This document shows positions 8,881-17,134 of a DNA stretch of 64,000 nt, in pieces (position 1 is the stretch's first letter; the number at the start of each line of letters is the position of its first letter). Source of the stretch: Anaeromyxobacter soli (GTDB taxonomy: Bacteria > Myxococcota > Myxococcia > Myxococcales > Anaeromyxobacteraceae); the NCBI RefSeq assembly GCF_022808855.1, contig NZ_JAKZLF010000001.1, forward strand, positions 370,597-434,596, given 5' to 3'. The notes under the pieces were generated by a model that did not search any database, was not told where the DNA came from, and saw only the letters and a program-made list of their open reading frames with translations. Made by a program: the position numbers and the translations under genes.

Positions 8881-9600
8881 ATGAGCGAGCTCGAGACCCG
8901 CATCGACGAGATCGCGGACGGCATCCACCGGATCAGCACCTCCGTCCCGGCCATTCCGGGCGGCTTCACCTTCAATCAGTACCTCGTGGTGGACGACGCG
9001 CCGCTCCTGTTCCACACCGGCCTCCGCCGGCTCTTCCCGGCGGTCCGCGCCGCGATCGCCCGGGTCATGCCCGTCGAGCGGCTCCGCTGGATCGCCTTCT
9101 CGCACTTCGAGCAGGACGAGTGTGGCGCGCTGAACGAGCTCCTCGCCGCGGCCCCGCAGGCAGAGGCTGCCTGCAGCACGATCGGCGCGATGACCTCGGT
9201 CGGCGACCTCGCGATCCGCCCGCCGCGCCCGCTCCCCGACGGCGAGCGGCTGTCGCTCGGCCGTCACGAGGTGGTGTGGCACGACGCGCCCCACGTGCCT
9301 CACGGCTGGGACTGCGGGTTCCTCTCGGAGACGACCACGCGGACGCTCCTCTGCGGCGACCTCTTCACCCAGCCAGGCGCGAGCCCCCCTCCGCTCACCG
9401 AGGAGGACATCCTCGGGCCCTCCGAGGCGCTGCGCGCCGCGCTCGACTACTGGGCGCACGCCCCCGCGACGCGCGCCACGCTCGAGCGGCTCGCGGCGAC
9501 CTCACCGCGCACGCTCGCGTGCATGCACGGGGCCGCCTGGCGTGGGGATGGGGCGGCGCTCCTGCTCGCGCTCGCGGAGTCACTCGAGAGGCCGGCGTGA
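8881..9600 (+). CDS. Metallo-beta-lactamase-fold protein, diiron (ODP-like) type
   Basis: The 239-residue product has the MBL fold. The first metal motif is H75-F-E77-Q-D79, the H-x-E-x-D form of the oxygen-binding diiron proteins (the FprA/ROO and ODP family), not the H-x-H-x-D-H of hydrolases. Later candidate ligands are H138 or H141 (HVPHGW), D160 in LLCGDLF and the histidine in CMHGAAW near the C-terminus. There is no flavodoxin or rubredoxin domain, so unlike FprA it would need a separate electron donor. It may be an oxygen or NO reductase-like or sensing protein. The ATG at 8881 has a GAGGGGGAG site upstream. The protein is cytosolic, with no signal peptide. Confidence 0.75.
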   Translation: MSELETRIDEIADGIHRISTSVPAIPGGFTFNQYLVVDDAPLLFHTGLRRLFPAVRAAIARVMPVERLRWIAFSHFEQDECGALNELLAAAPQAEAACSTIGAMTSVGDLAIRPPRPLPDGERLSLGRHEVVWHDAPHVPHGWDCGFLSETTTRTLLCGDLFTQPGASPPPLTEEDILGPSEALRAALDYWAHAPATRATLERLAATSPRTLACMHGAAWRGDGAALLLALAESLERPA

Positions 9601-9614
9601 TCGCCGCGGGCGGG

Positions 9615-9917
9615 TCAGGCCGGGAGCGGCGCGCCGGCCCAGACCTCCCGCACGGTGATCGGCTGGGTCGTGGGCTCCCCCGCGCGCGCGACGCCTGCCC
9701 GCGCGAGCACGCGCGCGACGATCGGGTGGAGGGTCGTCTCGACGAAGCGTCGGTACGCCTCCTGCGACTCCCACACGTCGAGGTAGCGGAGGCCCTTCTC
9801 CAGCTCGATCACCACGTGCACGACGAGCCCGGGCGGCGGCCGGTCGCCGAGCTCCGCGCGGATCTGCCGGTAGACCTCCATGCCGATGGGGACGTCCTGC
9901 GTGAACGCGTACGCCAT
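9615..9917 (-). CDS. Small dimeric alpha/beta-barrel (ABM-like) protein
   Basis: The 100-residue protein starts MAYAFTQDVPIGMEVYRQIR and contains GLVVHVVIELEKGLRYLDVW followed by an acidic/aromatic helix (ESQEAYRRFVETTLHP). This pattern fits ferredoxin-like dimeric barrels of the antibiotic-biosynthesis-monooxygenase superfamily, seen widely as uncharacterised proteins. No catalytic residue can be assigned. It is divergent from a TetR regulator gene with only 56 bases between them, and a palindrome there suggests that the regulator controls it. Confidence 0.65.
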   Translation of the reverse strand: MAYAFTQDVPIGMEVYRQIRAELGDRPPPGLVVHVVIELEKGLRYLDVWESQEAYRRFVETTLHPIVARVLARAGVARAGEPTTQPITVREVWAGAPLPA

Positions 9918-9944
9918 GGGAGCGCCTTCCTTTCATCCGAAGCG

Positions 9945-9966
9945 ACCTCGGATTAATATTCGAGGT
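9945..9966. promoter_or_regulatory. Palindromic operator candidate between divergent genes
   Basis: This 22-base imperfect palindrome has arms ACCTCG and CGAGGT around an AT-rich core (GATTAATATT), unusual in this GC-rich DNA. It lies in the 56-base gap between the ABM-like gene and the TetR gene, and its right arm overlaps the GAGGT ribosome-binding site of the TetR gene. Size and position fit a TetR dimer site that would repress both genes. Confidence 0.55.
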
Positions 9967-9973
9967 AGTGACG

Positions 9974-10618
9974 ATGGGACCTCGGCGCAAGCGCAGGCGC
10001 TACGACGCGACGCGTCGCCGCGAGGCCGCGGAGCGGACCCGGCACGACATCCTCGAGTCGGCCCAGCGGCTGTTCACGAGCCGCGGCTACGGCGCGACCG
10101 CGATGGCGGACGTCGCCCGCGAGGCCGGGGTCGCGCTCGACACGGTCTACGCCTCGGTCGGGCGGAAGCCCGCGCTCATGCGGCTCCTGCTCGAGCGCGC
10201 GATCTCCGGCGTCGACGCGCCCGTGCCGGCGGAGCAGCGGGACTACGTGCGCGCGATCCAGGCGGAGCCGGACCCCGCCCGCAAGCTCGCCCTCTACGCC
10301 GCCGCGATCCGGCGCATCCACGAGCGGCTCGCGCCGCTCGTGCGCGCGATCCAGGCGGCCGCGGCCGCGCACCCCGAGGTGGCCGAGCTCTGGAGCGAGA
10401 TCTCGGCGCGCCGCGCGCGGAACATGCGCCTGCTCGCCGCGCATCTCGCCGAGACCGGTGCGCTCCGGCCCGCGCTCGGCGTGGACGAGGCGGCGGACAT
10501 CATCTGGGCGACGAACGCGCCCGAGCTGTACCTCCTGCTCGTCGGCGATCGGGGCTGGTCGCCGGAGCGGTTCGAGGTCTGGCTCGCGGACGCGTGGCGC
10601 AGGCTCCTGCTCGCCTGA
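9974..10618 (+). CDS. TetR/AcrR family transcriptional regulator
   Basis: The 214-residue protein has an arginine/lysine-rich leader and then a TetR DNA-binding domain at about 20-65: RHDILESAQRLFTSRGYGAT, MADVAREAGVALDTVYASVG and a KPALMRLLLE helix. The rest is the variable all-helical ligand-binding domain. The ATG at 9974 is preceded by GAGGT at seven bases; a GTG at 9968 would be too close. It probably represses itself and the divergent ABM-like gene, and perhaps the senA-senB genes that follow 54 bases downstream in the same direction. Confidence 0.88.
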   Translation: MGPRRKRRRYDATRRREAAERTRHDILESAQRLFTSRGYGATAMADVAREAGVALDTVYASVGRKPALMRLLLERAISGVDAPVPAEQRDYVRAIQAEPDPARKLALYAAAIRRIHERLAPLVRAIQAAAAAHPEVAELWSEISARRARNMRLLAAHLAETGALRPALGVDEAADIIWATNAPELYLLLVGDRGWSPERFEVWLADAWRRLLLA

Positions 10619-10672
10619 CCCCAAGCGAGGGCTCTCCGAGCCCGGCGGCCACAGGCGCGCTACATCTCCCGG

Positions 10673-11953
10673 ATGAGGACGCACCGGCTCGTCGGATCCA
10701 TCGCCGAAGCCAGGCGTCGCACCCTGGAGCTCGCGTCGGCGCTGTCCGAGGCGCAGCTCCTCGGGCCGCGGCTCGCCATCGTGAACCCGCCCCTGTGGGA
10801 GCTCGGGCACGTCGCCTGGTTCCAGGAGCGCTGGGTGCTGCGCCACGCGGCCGGCAGCGCGCCCCTCCGCGCCGACGCCGACGCCCTCTACGACTCGTCC
10901 GCCGTCGCGCACGACACGCGCTGGGACCTCCCCCTGCCCGGCTTCGCCGAGACCACGGCCTACCTGCGGGACGTCGAGACGCGCGTGGCGACGCTCGCCG
11001 CGCGCGGCGAGGCGGACCCCTACTTCGTCGCGCTGAGCGTCTTCCACGAGGACATGCACTTCGAGGCGATGGCCTTCACGCGACAGACGCTCGGGTACGC
11101 ACCGCCTCCGCTCTCCGGCGAGGCGCCCGCGGCGCCCCGGGAGACCGGCGATCTGCCGGGGGACGTCGCCGTGCCGGGGGGCGAGCTCCGGCTCGGCGCC
11201 GAGCGCGGGGACGGCTTCGTGTTCGACAACGAGAAGTGGGCGCACCCCGTCGAGCTCGCGCCCTTCCGGATCTCCCGGGCGCCCGTCACGCAGGCCCGCT
11301 TCGCCGAGTTCGTGGAGGACGGCGGCTACCGCCGGCGCGAGGCGTGGAGCGAGGCGGGCTGGCGCTGGCGCTCGGCGGCGGGGGTGGACGGGCCCGCCTA
11401 CTGGGAGCGCAGGGACGGGCAGCTCGTCCGGCGCGACTTCGACCGCTGGGTGCCGCTGGAGCCGCATCGACCGATGGTGAACGTCAGCTGGTTCGAGGCG
11501 GAGGCCTTCTGCCGCTGGGCCGGGCGGCGGCTCCCGAGCGAGGCCGAGTGGGAGGCGGCCGCCGCGGGCGAGCCCGGGCCCGACGGGCACCTCTCGCGCA
11601 CGAAGCGGCGCTTCCCGTGGGGCGACGCGCCGCCCGACCCCCGGCGCGCGCACCTCGGCGCCCGCCGGCTGCACGCCGTGGACGTCGCGGCGCTCCCCGC
11701 GGGAGACAGCGCCTTCGGCTGCCGGCAGCTCGTGGGGAACGTCTGGGAGTGGACGGCGAGCGACTTCGTGCCCTACCCCGGCTTCGCGCCCGACCCGTAT
11801 CGCGAGTACTCTCAGCCCTGGTTCGGCACGCACAAGGTGCTGCGCGGCGGCAGCTTCGCCACCCCGGCGCGCCTCGTCTCGAACACCTTCCGCAACTTCT
11901 ACACGCCCGATCGACGCGACCTCTGGGCCGGATTCCGCACGTGCGCCGCATGA
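10673..11953 (+). CDS. senA: Selenoneine synthase SenA (EgtB-like iron enzyme)
   Basis: The 426-residue product has the EgtB architecture: an N-terminal DinB-like helical domain (about 1-145) and a C-terminal formylglycine-generating-enzyme (sulfatase-modifying factor) domain. The three iron-ligand histidines are visible: H46 in LWELGHVAWF, and H125 and H129 in FHEDMHFE. The protein ends in the EgtB-type LWAGFRTCA. EgtB enzymes join a sulfur donor to N-trimethylhistidine (hercynine). SenA uses a selenosugar instead and yields selenoneine. The assignment as SenA and not EgtB rests on the next gene, a SenB-type glycosyltransferase 25 bases downstream. A hercynine synthase (EgtD) gene is not in the window. 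Confidence 0.85.
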   Translation: MRTHRLVGSIAEARRRTLELASALSEAQLLGPRLAIVNPPLWELGHVAWFQERWVLRHAAGSAPLRADADALYDSSAVAHDTRWDLPLPGFAETTAYLRDVETRVATLAARGEADPYFVALSVFHEDMHFEAMAFTRQTLGYAPPPLSGEAPAAPRETGDLPGDVAVPGGELRLGAERGDGFVFDNEKWAHPVELAPFRISRAPVTQARFAEFVEDGGYRRREAWSEAGWRWRSAAGVDGPAYWERRDGQLVRRDFDRWVPLEPHRPMVNVSWFEAEAFCRWAGRRLPSEAEWEAAAAGEPGPDGHLSRTKRRFPWGDAPPDPRRAHLGARRLHAVDVAALPAGDSAFGCRQLVGNVWEWTASDFVPYPGFAPDPYREYSQPWFGTHKVLRGGSFATPARLVSNTFRNFYTPDRRDLWAGFRTCAA

Positions 11954-11978
11954 CGGCATCCCCGAGGCGACGGACACC

Positions 11979-12926
11979 GTGAACATCCTCGTCACCACCC
12001 CAGCCCCGCGCGGCTCGCACAAGGGCAACCGCGTCACCGCGCTGCGCTGGGCCGGGCAGCTCCGCGCGCTCGGCCACCACGTCGGGCTCGCCGAGGCCTG
12101 GACGGGCCAGCGGTGCGACCTCCTCGTCGCGCTCCACGCCACGAAGAGCCACCCGTCCGTCGTGCGCTACCGGGAAGCCCGGCCCGACGCGCCGCTCGTC
12201 GTCGGGCTCGCCGGGACGGACCTGTACCAGGATCTCCCCGCGTCGCCCCTCGCCCGCCGCTCGCTCGAGTTCGCGACGCGCCTCACCCTTCTCCAGCCGC
12301 TCGGGATGGAGGCGCTGCCGCCCGAGGTCCGGCACAAGGCGCGCACGATCTTCCAGTCGGCGCACCCCGCCAGGCCGGCGCCGGCGCCGCCCGGCGTGTT
12401 CAGGGTCTGCCTGCTCGCGCACATCCGCGCGGTGAAGAACGCGTTCCTCGCCGCGGACGCGGTGCGGCGCCTCCCGGCCCGCTCTCGCGTCGAGCTCGTC
12501 CACCTCGGCGCCGCGCTCGACCCGGGCGCGGACACGCGCGCCCGGCTCGAGACGGAGGAGAACGGCCGCTACCGCTGGCTCGGCGAGCGCCGCCGCTCCG
12601 ACGCGCTCGCCACGCTCGCCGGCAGCGCGCTGCTCCTCGTGACCTCGCGGCTCGAGGGTGGCTCGAACGCCGTATCGGAGGCGCTCGCGTCGCGCGTACC
12701 GGTGCTCTCCACGCGCGTGGACGGGTCGGTGGGCGTGCTCGGCCCGGACTACCCCGGGTTCTTCCCGGTCGGCGACGCCGGCGCGCTCGCGGAGCTGCTC
12801 CTCCGCGCGGAGGAGGACGCCGCGCTCGCGGCCGCCCTCCGGGCCGGCGTGGAGCGCGCGCGCCCGCTCGTCGAGCCCGCCCGCGAGCGCGCGGCGTGGC
12901 GCGACCTGCTCGCCGAGCTCTGGTGA
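11979..12926 (+). CDS. senB: Selenosugar synthase SenB (glycosyltransferase)
   Basis: The 315-residue GT-B glycosyltransferase begins MNILVTTPAPRGSHKGNRVT and has ALRWAGQLRALGHHV, DLLVALHATKS and LAGTDLYQDL, the family pattern I associate with SenB. The C-terminal donor domain carries SRLEGGSNAVSEAL (E226-G-G-S-N230) and LGPDYPGFFPVGD. Characterised SenB couples a UDP-sugar with selenophosphate to make a selenosugar for SenA. It starts at GTG 11979, 25 bases after senA, so the two are probably one operon. The third classical member, the selenophosphate synthetase gene (senC/selD), is not next to it. Confidence 0.85.
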   Translation: MNILVTTPAPRGSHKGNRVTALRWAGQLRALGHHVGLAEAWTGQRCDLLVALHATKSHPSVVRYREARPDAPLVVGLAGTDLYQDLPASPLARRSLEFATRLTLLQPLGMEALPPEVRHKARTIFQSAHPARPAPAPPGVFRVCLLAHIRAVKNAFLAADAVRRLPARSRVELVHLGAALDPGADTRARLETEENGRYRWLGERRRSDALATLAGSALLLVTSRLEGGSNAVSEALASRVPVLSTRVDGSVGVLGPDYPGFFPVGDAGALAELLLRAEEDAALAAALRAGVERARPLVEPARERAAWRDLLAELW

Positions 12927-12943
12927 ACCCTCCCGGACGCGGG

Positions 12944-13312
12944 TCAGGCCGGGGGGCTCGGTGAGGCGCCCTCGCCCTGCGACACGGAGGGCATGAGGTC
13001 GTAGTCCGGCGGGAACACCAGGTCGCCGTCCTCGACGTACGCGCAGATCTCCGCGCGCTCGACGCGCGGCTCCCCGTACATCGAGATCGCCGTGCGCCAG
13101 GCGTCGGAGCGCAGGAACGCCTCGGCGTCGTCCTGCGTCTCCCACACGTAGTTGCCGCCGTACTCGCCCCGCTCCGGCGCGAAGATGAACGCCTTCGCGT
13201 GGAGCCCAGGCATCCCGCGATACAGATCGAACGCGCGCCGGATCGCGATCTGCCGGAGCCGCTCCCAGTCCGTGTCCGCCGGCAGGGTGAAGCGAATCGT
13301 CGTCGCGAACAT
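12944..13312 (-). CDS. YdhR-like dimeric alpha/beta-barrel monooxygenase-family protein
   Basis: The 122-residue protein begins MFATTIRFTLPADTDWERLR and contains MPGLHAKAFIF, YGGNYVWETQDDAEAFL and a C-terminal ERAEICAYVED strand. This resembles the YdhR/monooxygenase group of ferredoxin-like barrels. A strong GGAGGAGGG site precedes the ATG at 13312. It converges with senB, with 17 bases between the stop codons, and is divergent from the hybrid kinase. The function is unknown, and nothing ties it to selenium metabolism beyond location. Confidence 0.68.
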   Translation of the reverse strand: MFATTIRFTLPADTDWERLRQIAIRRAFDLYRGMPGLHAKAFIFAPERGEYGGNYVWETQDDAEAFLRSDAWRTAISMYGEPRVERAEICAYVEDGDLVFPPDYDLMPSVSQGEGASPSPPA

Positions 13313-13514
13313 GGCTCGTCCCTCCTCCCGCCCTTCTTAGCCGCGCGAGCCTTCGAGGGCACCTCGAGGCGAGACCCCGTCTCCCCCGAGTCGGGCCGCA
13401 CTCGCCCGGCTCGCCGGTCCAGGATCGACCTGCCTTGCGGCCCTGGAGGGGATCGCCTCGCGGGACCCCTCTCTCTCGTCTGGCTGCGCAGATGGTACGG
13501 TCCGTTGAACGGTC

Positions 13515-15152
13515 ATGACGAGGCATGCGCACTCTGCAGCGCCGTCGGCGCCCATCGCGGCGGAGCGCTCGGCGCAGGCGCCGGACCTGCATTCGCCGCC
13601 CGTGGAGGAGCCGCCCGAGGTCCACCCGGACGAGCCGCCGACCTGGAGCGCGCACGCGCTCCGGTACGCGTTCGCGGTGGGCTGCGCCGCGGCCCTGCTC
13701 GCCGCGAGCGGCGCCCTCGAGGATCTCCTCCACGGCTTCGTCTTCAGCCTCCCCGTCGCGGGCGTCTCTCTCGTCGTGTACTTCCTCGGGCCCGGGCCGG
13801 CGCTGGCGTTCACCGCGATCGTCGGCCTCGGCTTCTGGAGATTCTTCCAGGAGCCCTTTCGCTCGCACCAGGAGGTCGCGCGCCTCGCCGCGTTCACCGT
13901 CGCGTCGCTCGCCATCGTCGCCGCCGTCCGGCAGCTCCAGCGGACGCAGCGGAGGCTCCTCGAGGAGAAGGACAGGGTGGACCGCGCCGAGCAGGAGCTG
14001 CGCCGCAGCAACGCGCTCCTGCGGGAGACGGACCGCCGCAAGGACGAGTTCCTCGGCGTGCTCTCGCACGAGCTCAGGAACCCGCTCGCGCCGATCCGCA
14101 ACGCGCTGTCGCTGCTCGCGCGCGTGGACCCCTGCGGAGACGAGGCCGCGCGCGCGAGGGCGATCCTCGATCGTCAGGTCGTGCACCTGACGCGCATCGT
14201 GGACGACCTGCTCGACGTGACCCGCATCACGCGCGGGAAGATCCTCCTCCGGCGATCGCGCGTCGAGCTCGGCGACCTGGTCCGCCGGACCGTCGAGGAC
14301 CACCGCACGCTGTTCGCCTCCCGCGAGATCGCGGTCGAGGTCAGCCTCCCGGAGGGCCCGGCCTGGCTCGACGCCGACGCGACCCGCGTCGCGCAGGTGA
14401 TCGGGAACCTGCTGCAGAACGCCGCGAAGTTCACGGATCGCGGCGGCCACGTCGAGGTCACGCTCGAGCGCGACACGGGCGCGAGGGCGGGGATCCTGCT
14501 GCGGGTGCGGGACGACGGCGCCGGCATCGACGTCGAGATGCTCGACCGCGTGTTCGAGCCGTTCACCCAGGCCGACGACAGCCTGCACCGCTCGCGGGGC
14601 GGGCTGGGCCTGGGGCTCTCGCTCGTGAAGGGGCTCGTCGAGCTCCACGGCGGGTCCGTGGAGGCCCGCAGCGGTGGGGCCGGCCGCGGCGCGGAGCTCG
14701 TGGTCCGCCTGCCGCTCGCGCCGCCGGACGGCGGCAGCCCGCGCCACGAGCCGCCGGCGCCGGTCGCCGCGGTTGGCCCGCTGCGCGTGCTCGTCATCGA
14801 GGACAACGTCGACGCGGCGGAGACCCTCCGCGAGCTGCTGCTCATGTGGGGTCACGAGGTCGCGGTGGCCCACGACGGCGCCGCCGGCGTGGAGCGGGCC
14901 CGCGCGCTGCGGCCGGAGGTCGTGCTCTGCGACATCGGCCTGCCGGTGATGAGCGGCTACGAGGTCGCGCGCGCGATCCGCGCGGACCCGACGCTCGGCG
15001 CGACCTTCCTCGTGGCGGTGACCGGCTACGCGCTGCCCGAGGACCGGCGGCTCGCGGCGGACGCGGGCTTCAGCCGGCACCTCGCGAAGCCGGTCGCGGT
15101 CGAGACGCTGGAGCGGCTGCTCGCGGCCGCGCCACGCTCCCGGCAGGCGTAG
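13515..15152 (+). CDS. Membrane-bound hybrid sensor histidine kinase
   Basis: The 545-residue protein has a polar N-terminal tail (1-45), then four closely spaced membrane segments at about 51-67, 79-92, 95-111 and 121-138, resembling the KdpD-like DUF4118 sensor module. A coiled coil (about 140-175) leads into the HisKA domain with the phosphorylated histidine H185 in FLGVLSHELRNPLAP. The ATPase domain has QVIGNLLQNAAKFT, DDGAGID and GGLGLGLSLVKGLVE. A C-terminal receiver has acceptor D473 in VLCDIGLPVMSGYE. There is no periplasmic sensor of any size, so the signal is probably sensed in or at the membrane. No partner regulator is adjacent. Confidence 0.9.
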   Translation: MTRHAHSAAPSAPIAAERSAQAPDLHSPPVEEPPEVHPDEPPTWSAHALRYAFAVGCAAALLAASGALEDLLHGFVFSLPVAGVSLVVYFLGPGPALAFTAIVGLGFWRFFQEPFRSHQEVARLAAFTVASLAIVAAVRQLQRTQRRLLEEKDRVDRAEQELRRSNALLRETDRRKDEFLGVLSHELRNPLAPIRNALSLLARVDPCGDEAARARAILDRQVVHLTRIVDDLLDVTRITRGKILLRRSRVELGDLVRRTVEDHRTLFASREIAVEVSLPEGPAWLDADATRVAQVIGNLLQNAAKFTDRGGHVEVTLERDTGARAGILLRVRDDGAGIDVEMLDRVFEPFTQADDSLHRSRGGLGLGLSLVKGLVELHGGSVEARSGGAGRGAELVVRLPLAPPDGGSPRHEPPAPVAAVGPLRVLVIEDNVDAAETLRELLLMWGHEVAVAHDGAAGVERARALRPEVVLCDIGLPVMSGYEVARAIRADPTLGATFLVAVTGYALPEDRRLAADAGFSRHLAKPVAVETLERLLAAAPRSRQA

Positions 15153-15168
15153 CCGCGCCCCCGGAGGA

Positions 15169-15453
15169 TCAGCGCCGCGCCGGCCGGTTCGCCTTCCAGG
15201 CGACCCACGTGAGCACCGCCGCGACGACCGGCGCGAGCAGCACCACCGCGGTCATCGCGAACAGCGCCAGCACGGCGGCCGCCGCGACCAGCGCCGGCAC
15301 GCCCACCACCCCAGCGACGATCGCCGCCGCCTGCGCGGCGTCGCGGCGCGTGGCCCAGGCGTCCGGCGTCGCGACGCCCGGTGAGGGGCCGCCGGGGAGC
15401 GAGAGCTCGAGGGCTTGCACCGCCGCCACGAGGACCGGCTCGTTCGCGCTCAT
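15169..15453 (-). CDS. Small two-helix membrane protein, unknown function
   Basis: The 94-residue product has a soluble N-terminal half (about 1-38) and two hydrophobic helices (about 42-62 and 64-85: AAAIVAGVVGVPALVAAAAV and LFAMTAVVLLAPVVAAVLTW), ending in a basic tail. A clear GGAGG site sits five bases before the ATG at 15453, which supports a real gene. It converges with the hybrid kinase gene, 16 bases between stops. I do not recognise the family. Confidence 0.6.
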   Translation of the reverse strand: MSANEPVLVAAVQALELSLPGGPSPGVATPDAWATRRDAAQAAAIVAGVVGVPALVAAAAVLALFAMTAVVLLAPVVAAVLTWVAWKANRPARR

Positions 15454-15562
15454 CGCGGCCTCCCTGCCCGGCGCGCAGACGACGCTGCATCGTTACTCAC
15501 CCCGCGCCCGCCGCGTGAGACCCGCGCAGGCGAACACCGAAGGGCACTGTGCCCGAGACCTC

Positions 15563-16465
15563 CTACGGTCGCGCCGGCGGGTTGCGTCGCGCCCACGCCT
15601 CGAAGCGGCCGGCGGATCCGTGGAGCTGGCGCGACGCCGTGGCCCACGAGAACGACCGGACGAGGCGCAGGTCCCGCAGCGGCAGCACGCGGAGCGTCCC
15701 GGCGGCGACCTCGAGCTGCACGCTCCAGCGCGACACGAACGCGACGCCCAGGCCGGCCACGGCCGCCATCTTCATGGACTGGTTCGAGCCGAACAGGAGC
15801 TCCGAGCGGCGCACCAGCCGCGATCCCAGCACGCGCGTCAGCGCCTCCTCGACGACGGCGCGGGTGTTGGAGCCCGGCTCCCGCAGGAGGAGCGGGACCT
15901 TCGCGAGATCCGCGGCGCGCGCGATGCCGCAGAGATCGCGCGCGGCGCTGGCCGCGACGGCCACGAGCTCGTCCTCGAGGTAGGGCTCGAGGTGAACGCG
16001 CGGCGAGCGCTGGCGCCCCTCGACGATCCCGAGCGGCACCCTCCCCTCGGCGACCCACTCGAGCACGCGCGCCGTGTTGCTCACCTGGATGCGGAACGGC
16101 ACCCGCCCGTGGATGGCGCGGAAGCCCGCCACGAGCGGGGGCACGACGTAGGCGGCGGTCGTCATGCTCGCCCCGATCACCACCTCCTCGCCGACGGCGG
16201 TCTCTCCCTGGAACTCCGTCTCCACGGCGCCGAGGACCTCGTGCACCTGCTTCGCCGCCTCGAGGAGCCGCAATCCCCAGTCGGTCGGCGCCACGCCCTT
16301 CGAAGACCTGAGCAGCAGGGCGCGCCCGCACTCCTCCTCGAGGGCGCGGATCTGCGCGGTCACCGCGGGCTGCGAGAGGTGGAGGAGCTTCGCCGCGGCG
16401 GAGATCTTCCGCGTCTGCGCGACGACGCGGAACGTCTCGAGCTTCCTGGGGTCGAGCCTGCTCAT
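15563..16465 (-). CDS. LysR family transcriptional regulator
   Basis: The 300-residue protein has an N-terminal winged helix-turn-helix (LETFRVVAQTRKISAAAKLL, HLSQPAVTAQIRALEEECGR) and a two-lobed periplasmic-binding-protein-like effector domain from about residue 92. The spread of motifs (ASMTTAAYVVPPLVAGFR, LLREPGSNTRAVVEEAL, GLGVAFVSRW) fits the CysB/CbbR-like branch, whose members often sense small anions or metabolites. It is divergent from the CBS-domain gene at 16634 with 168 bases between, the most likely target region. No obvious enzyme gene lies beside it. Confidence 0.88.
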   Translation of the reverse strand: MSRLDPRKLETFRVVAQTRKISAAAKLLHLSQPAVTAQIRALEEECGRALLLRSSKGVAPTDWGLRLLEAAKQVHEVLGAVETEFQGETAVGEEVVIGASMTTAAYVVPPLVAGFRAIHGRVPFRIQVSNTARVLEWVAEGRVPLGIVEGRQRSPRVHLEPYLEDELVAVAASAARDLCGIARAADLAKVPLLLREPGSNTRAVVEEALTRVLGSRLVRRSELLFGSNQSMKMAAVAGLGVAFVSRWSVQLEVAAGTLRVLPLRDLRLVRSFSWATASRQLHGSAGRFEAWARRNPPARP

Positions 16466-16633
16466 CGGCGGCGAGCATATCAGGGGACCGCGGTTCCGAG
16501 GAGCGGTCCATCAGCGGAGGTTATGGCTCATCCATTCTTGCGACGACGCGTTCGCGGCGGCCGCGCCCATGATGCTCGACGTGGCGCACCGGGCCCCTCC
16601 TCCCCCGGCCGCGCCCGCGGAGGAAACCCAGTC

Positions 16634-17113
16634 ATGGCCTGCATCCAGAATCGAGTCGTTCGCGGCGTCGTCTCCCTCGACGAGTCCGCCACCTGCCGGG
16701 AGGCCGCGCGCCTCATGGCCGAGCGCGGCGTCGGCTCGGTGGGCGTCCGCCGCGGCGCGAAGCTCGTCGGCCTCGTCACCGAGCGCGACCTGGTCTCCGC
16801 GATGGGCGGCGGCGCCCACGCCTGCCACACGACGCTCTGCCAGGTCATGCGGGCCGACCTGCCGTCCGTCTCGCCGCAGGCGACCGACCGCGAGTGCGCC
16901 CAGCTCATGCGCACCGGCCACACCCGCCACCTCGCCGTGAAGGAGGGCGGCGAGATCGTGGGCGTCATCTCCATGCTGGACCTCGTCGACCTCGTGGTCG
17001 AGGAGAAGCAGTGGAGCATCGACCAGCTCGAGAGCTACATCCGCGGCGGGCGCGCCTGGCAGCTCAGCGAGCCCATCCTGACGATGTTCAGCCACGAGCC
17101 GACCGCAGGCTAG
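16634..17113 (+). CDS. CBS-domain pair protein
   Basis: The 159-residue protein consists of two CBS motifs: residues about 8-60 (SLDESATCREAARLMAERGV, VGLVTERDLV) and about 75-125 (SVSPQATDRECAQLMRTGHT, IVGVISMLDLVDLVVEE). A short C-terminal extension (SIDQLESYIRG) is commonly seen in stand-alone CBS proteins. Paired CBS domains bind adenine nucleotides and act as energy sensors; no partner domain is present here. A GGAGGAAA ribosome-binding site precedes the ATG. The gene is followed by a strong stem-loop, so it is probably transcribed alone. Confidence 0.85.
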   Translation: MACIQNRVVRGVVSLDESATCREAARLMAERGVGSVGVRRGAKLVGLVTERDLVSAMGGGAHACHTTLCQVMRADLPSVSPQATDRECAQLMRTGHTRHLAVKEGGEIVGVISMLDLVDLVVEEKQWSIDQLESYIRGGRAWQLSEPILTMFSHEPTAG

Positions 17114-17134
17114 ACGCGGAGCGAGCAGTGACCC

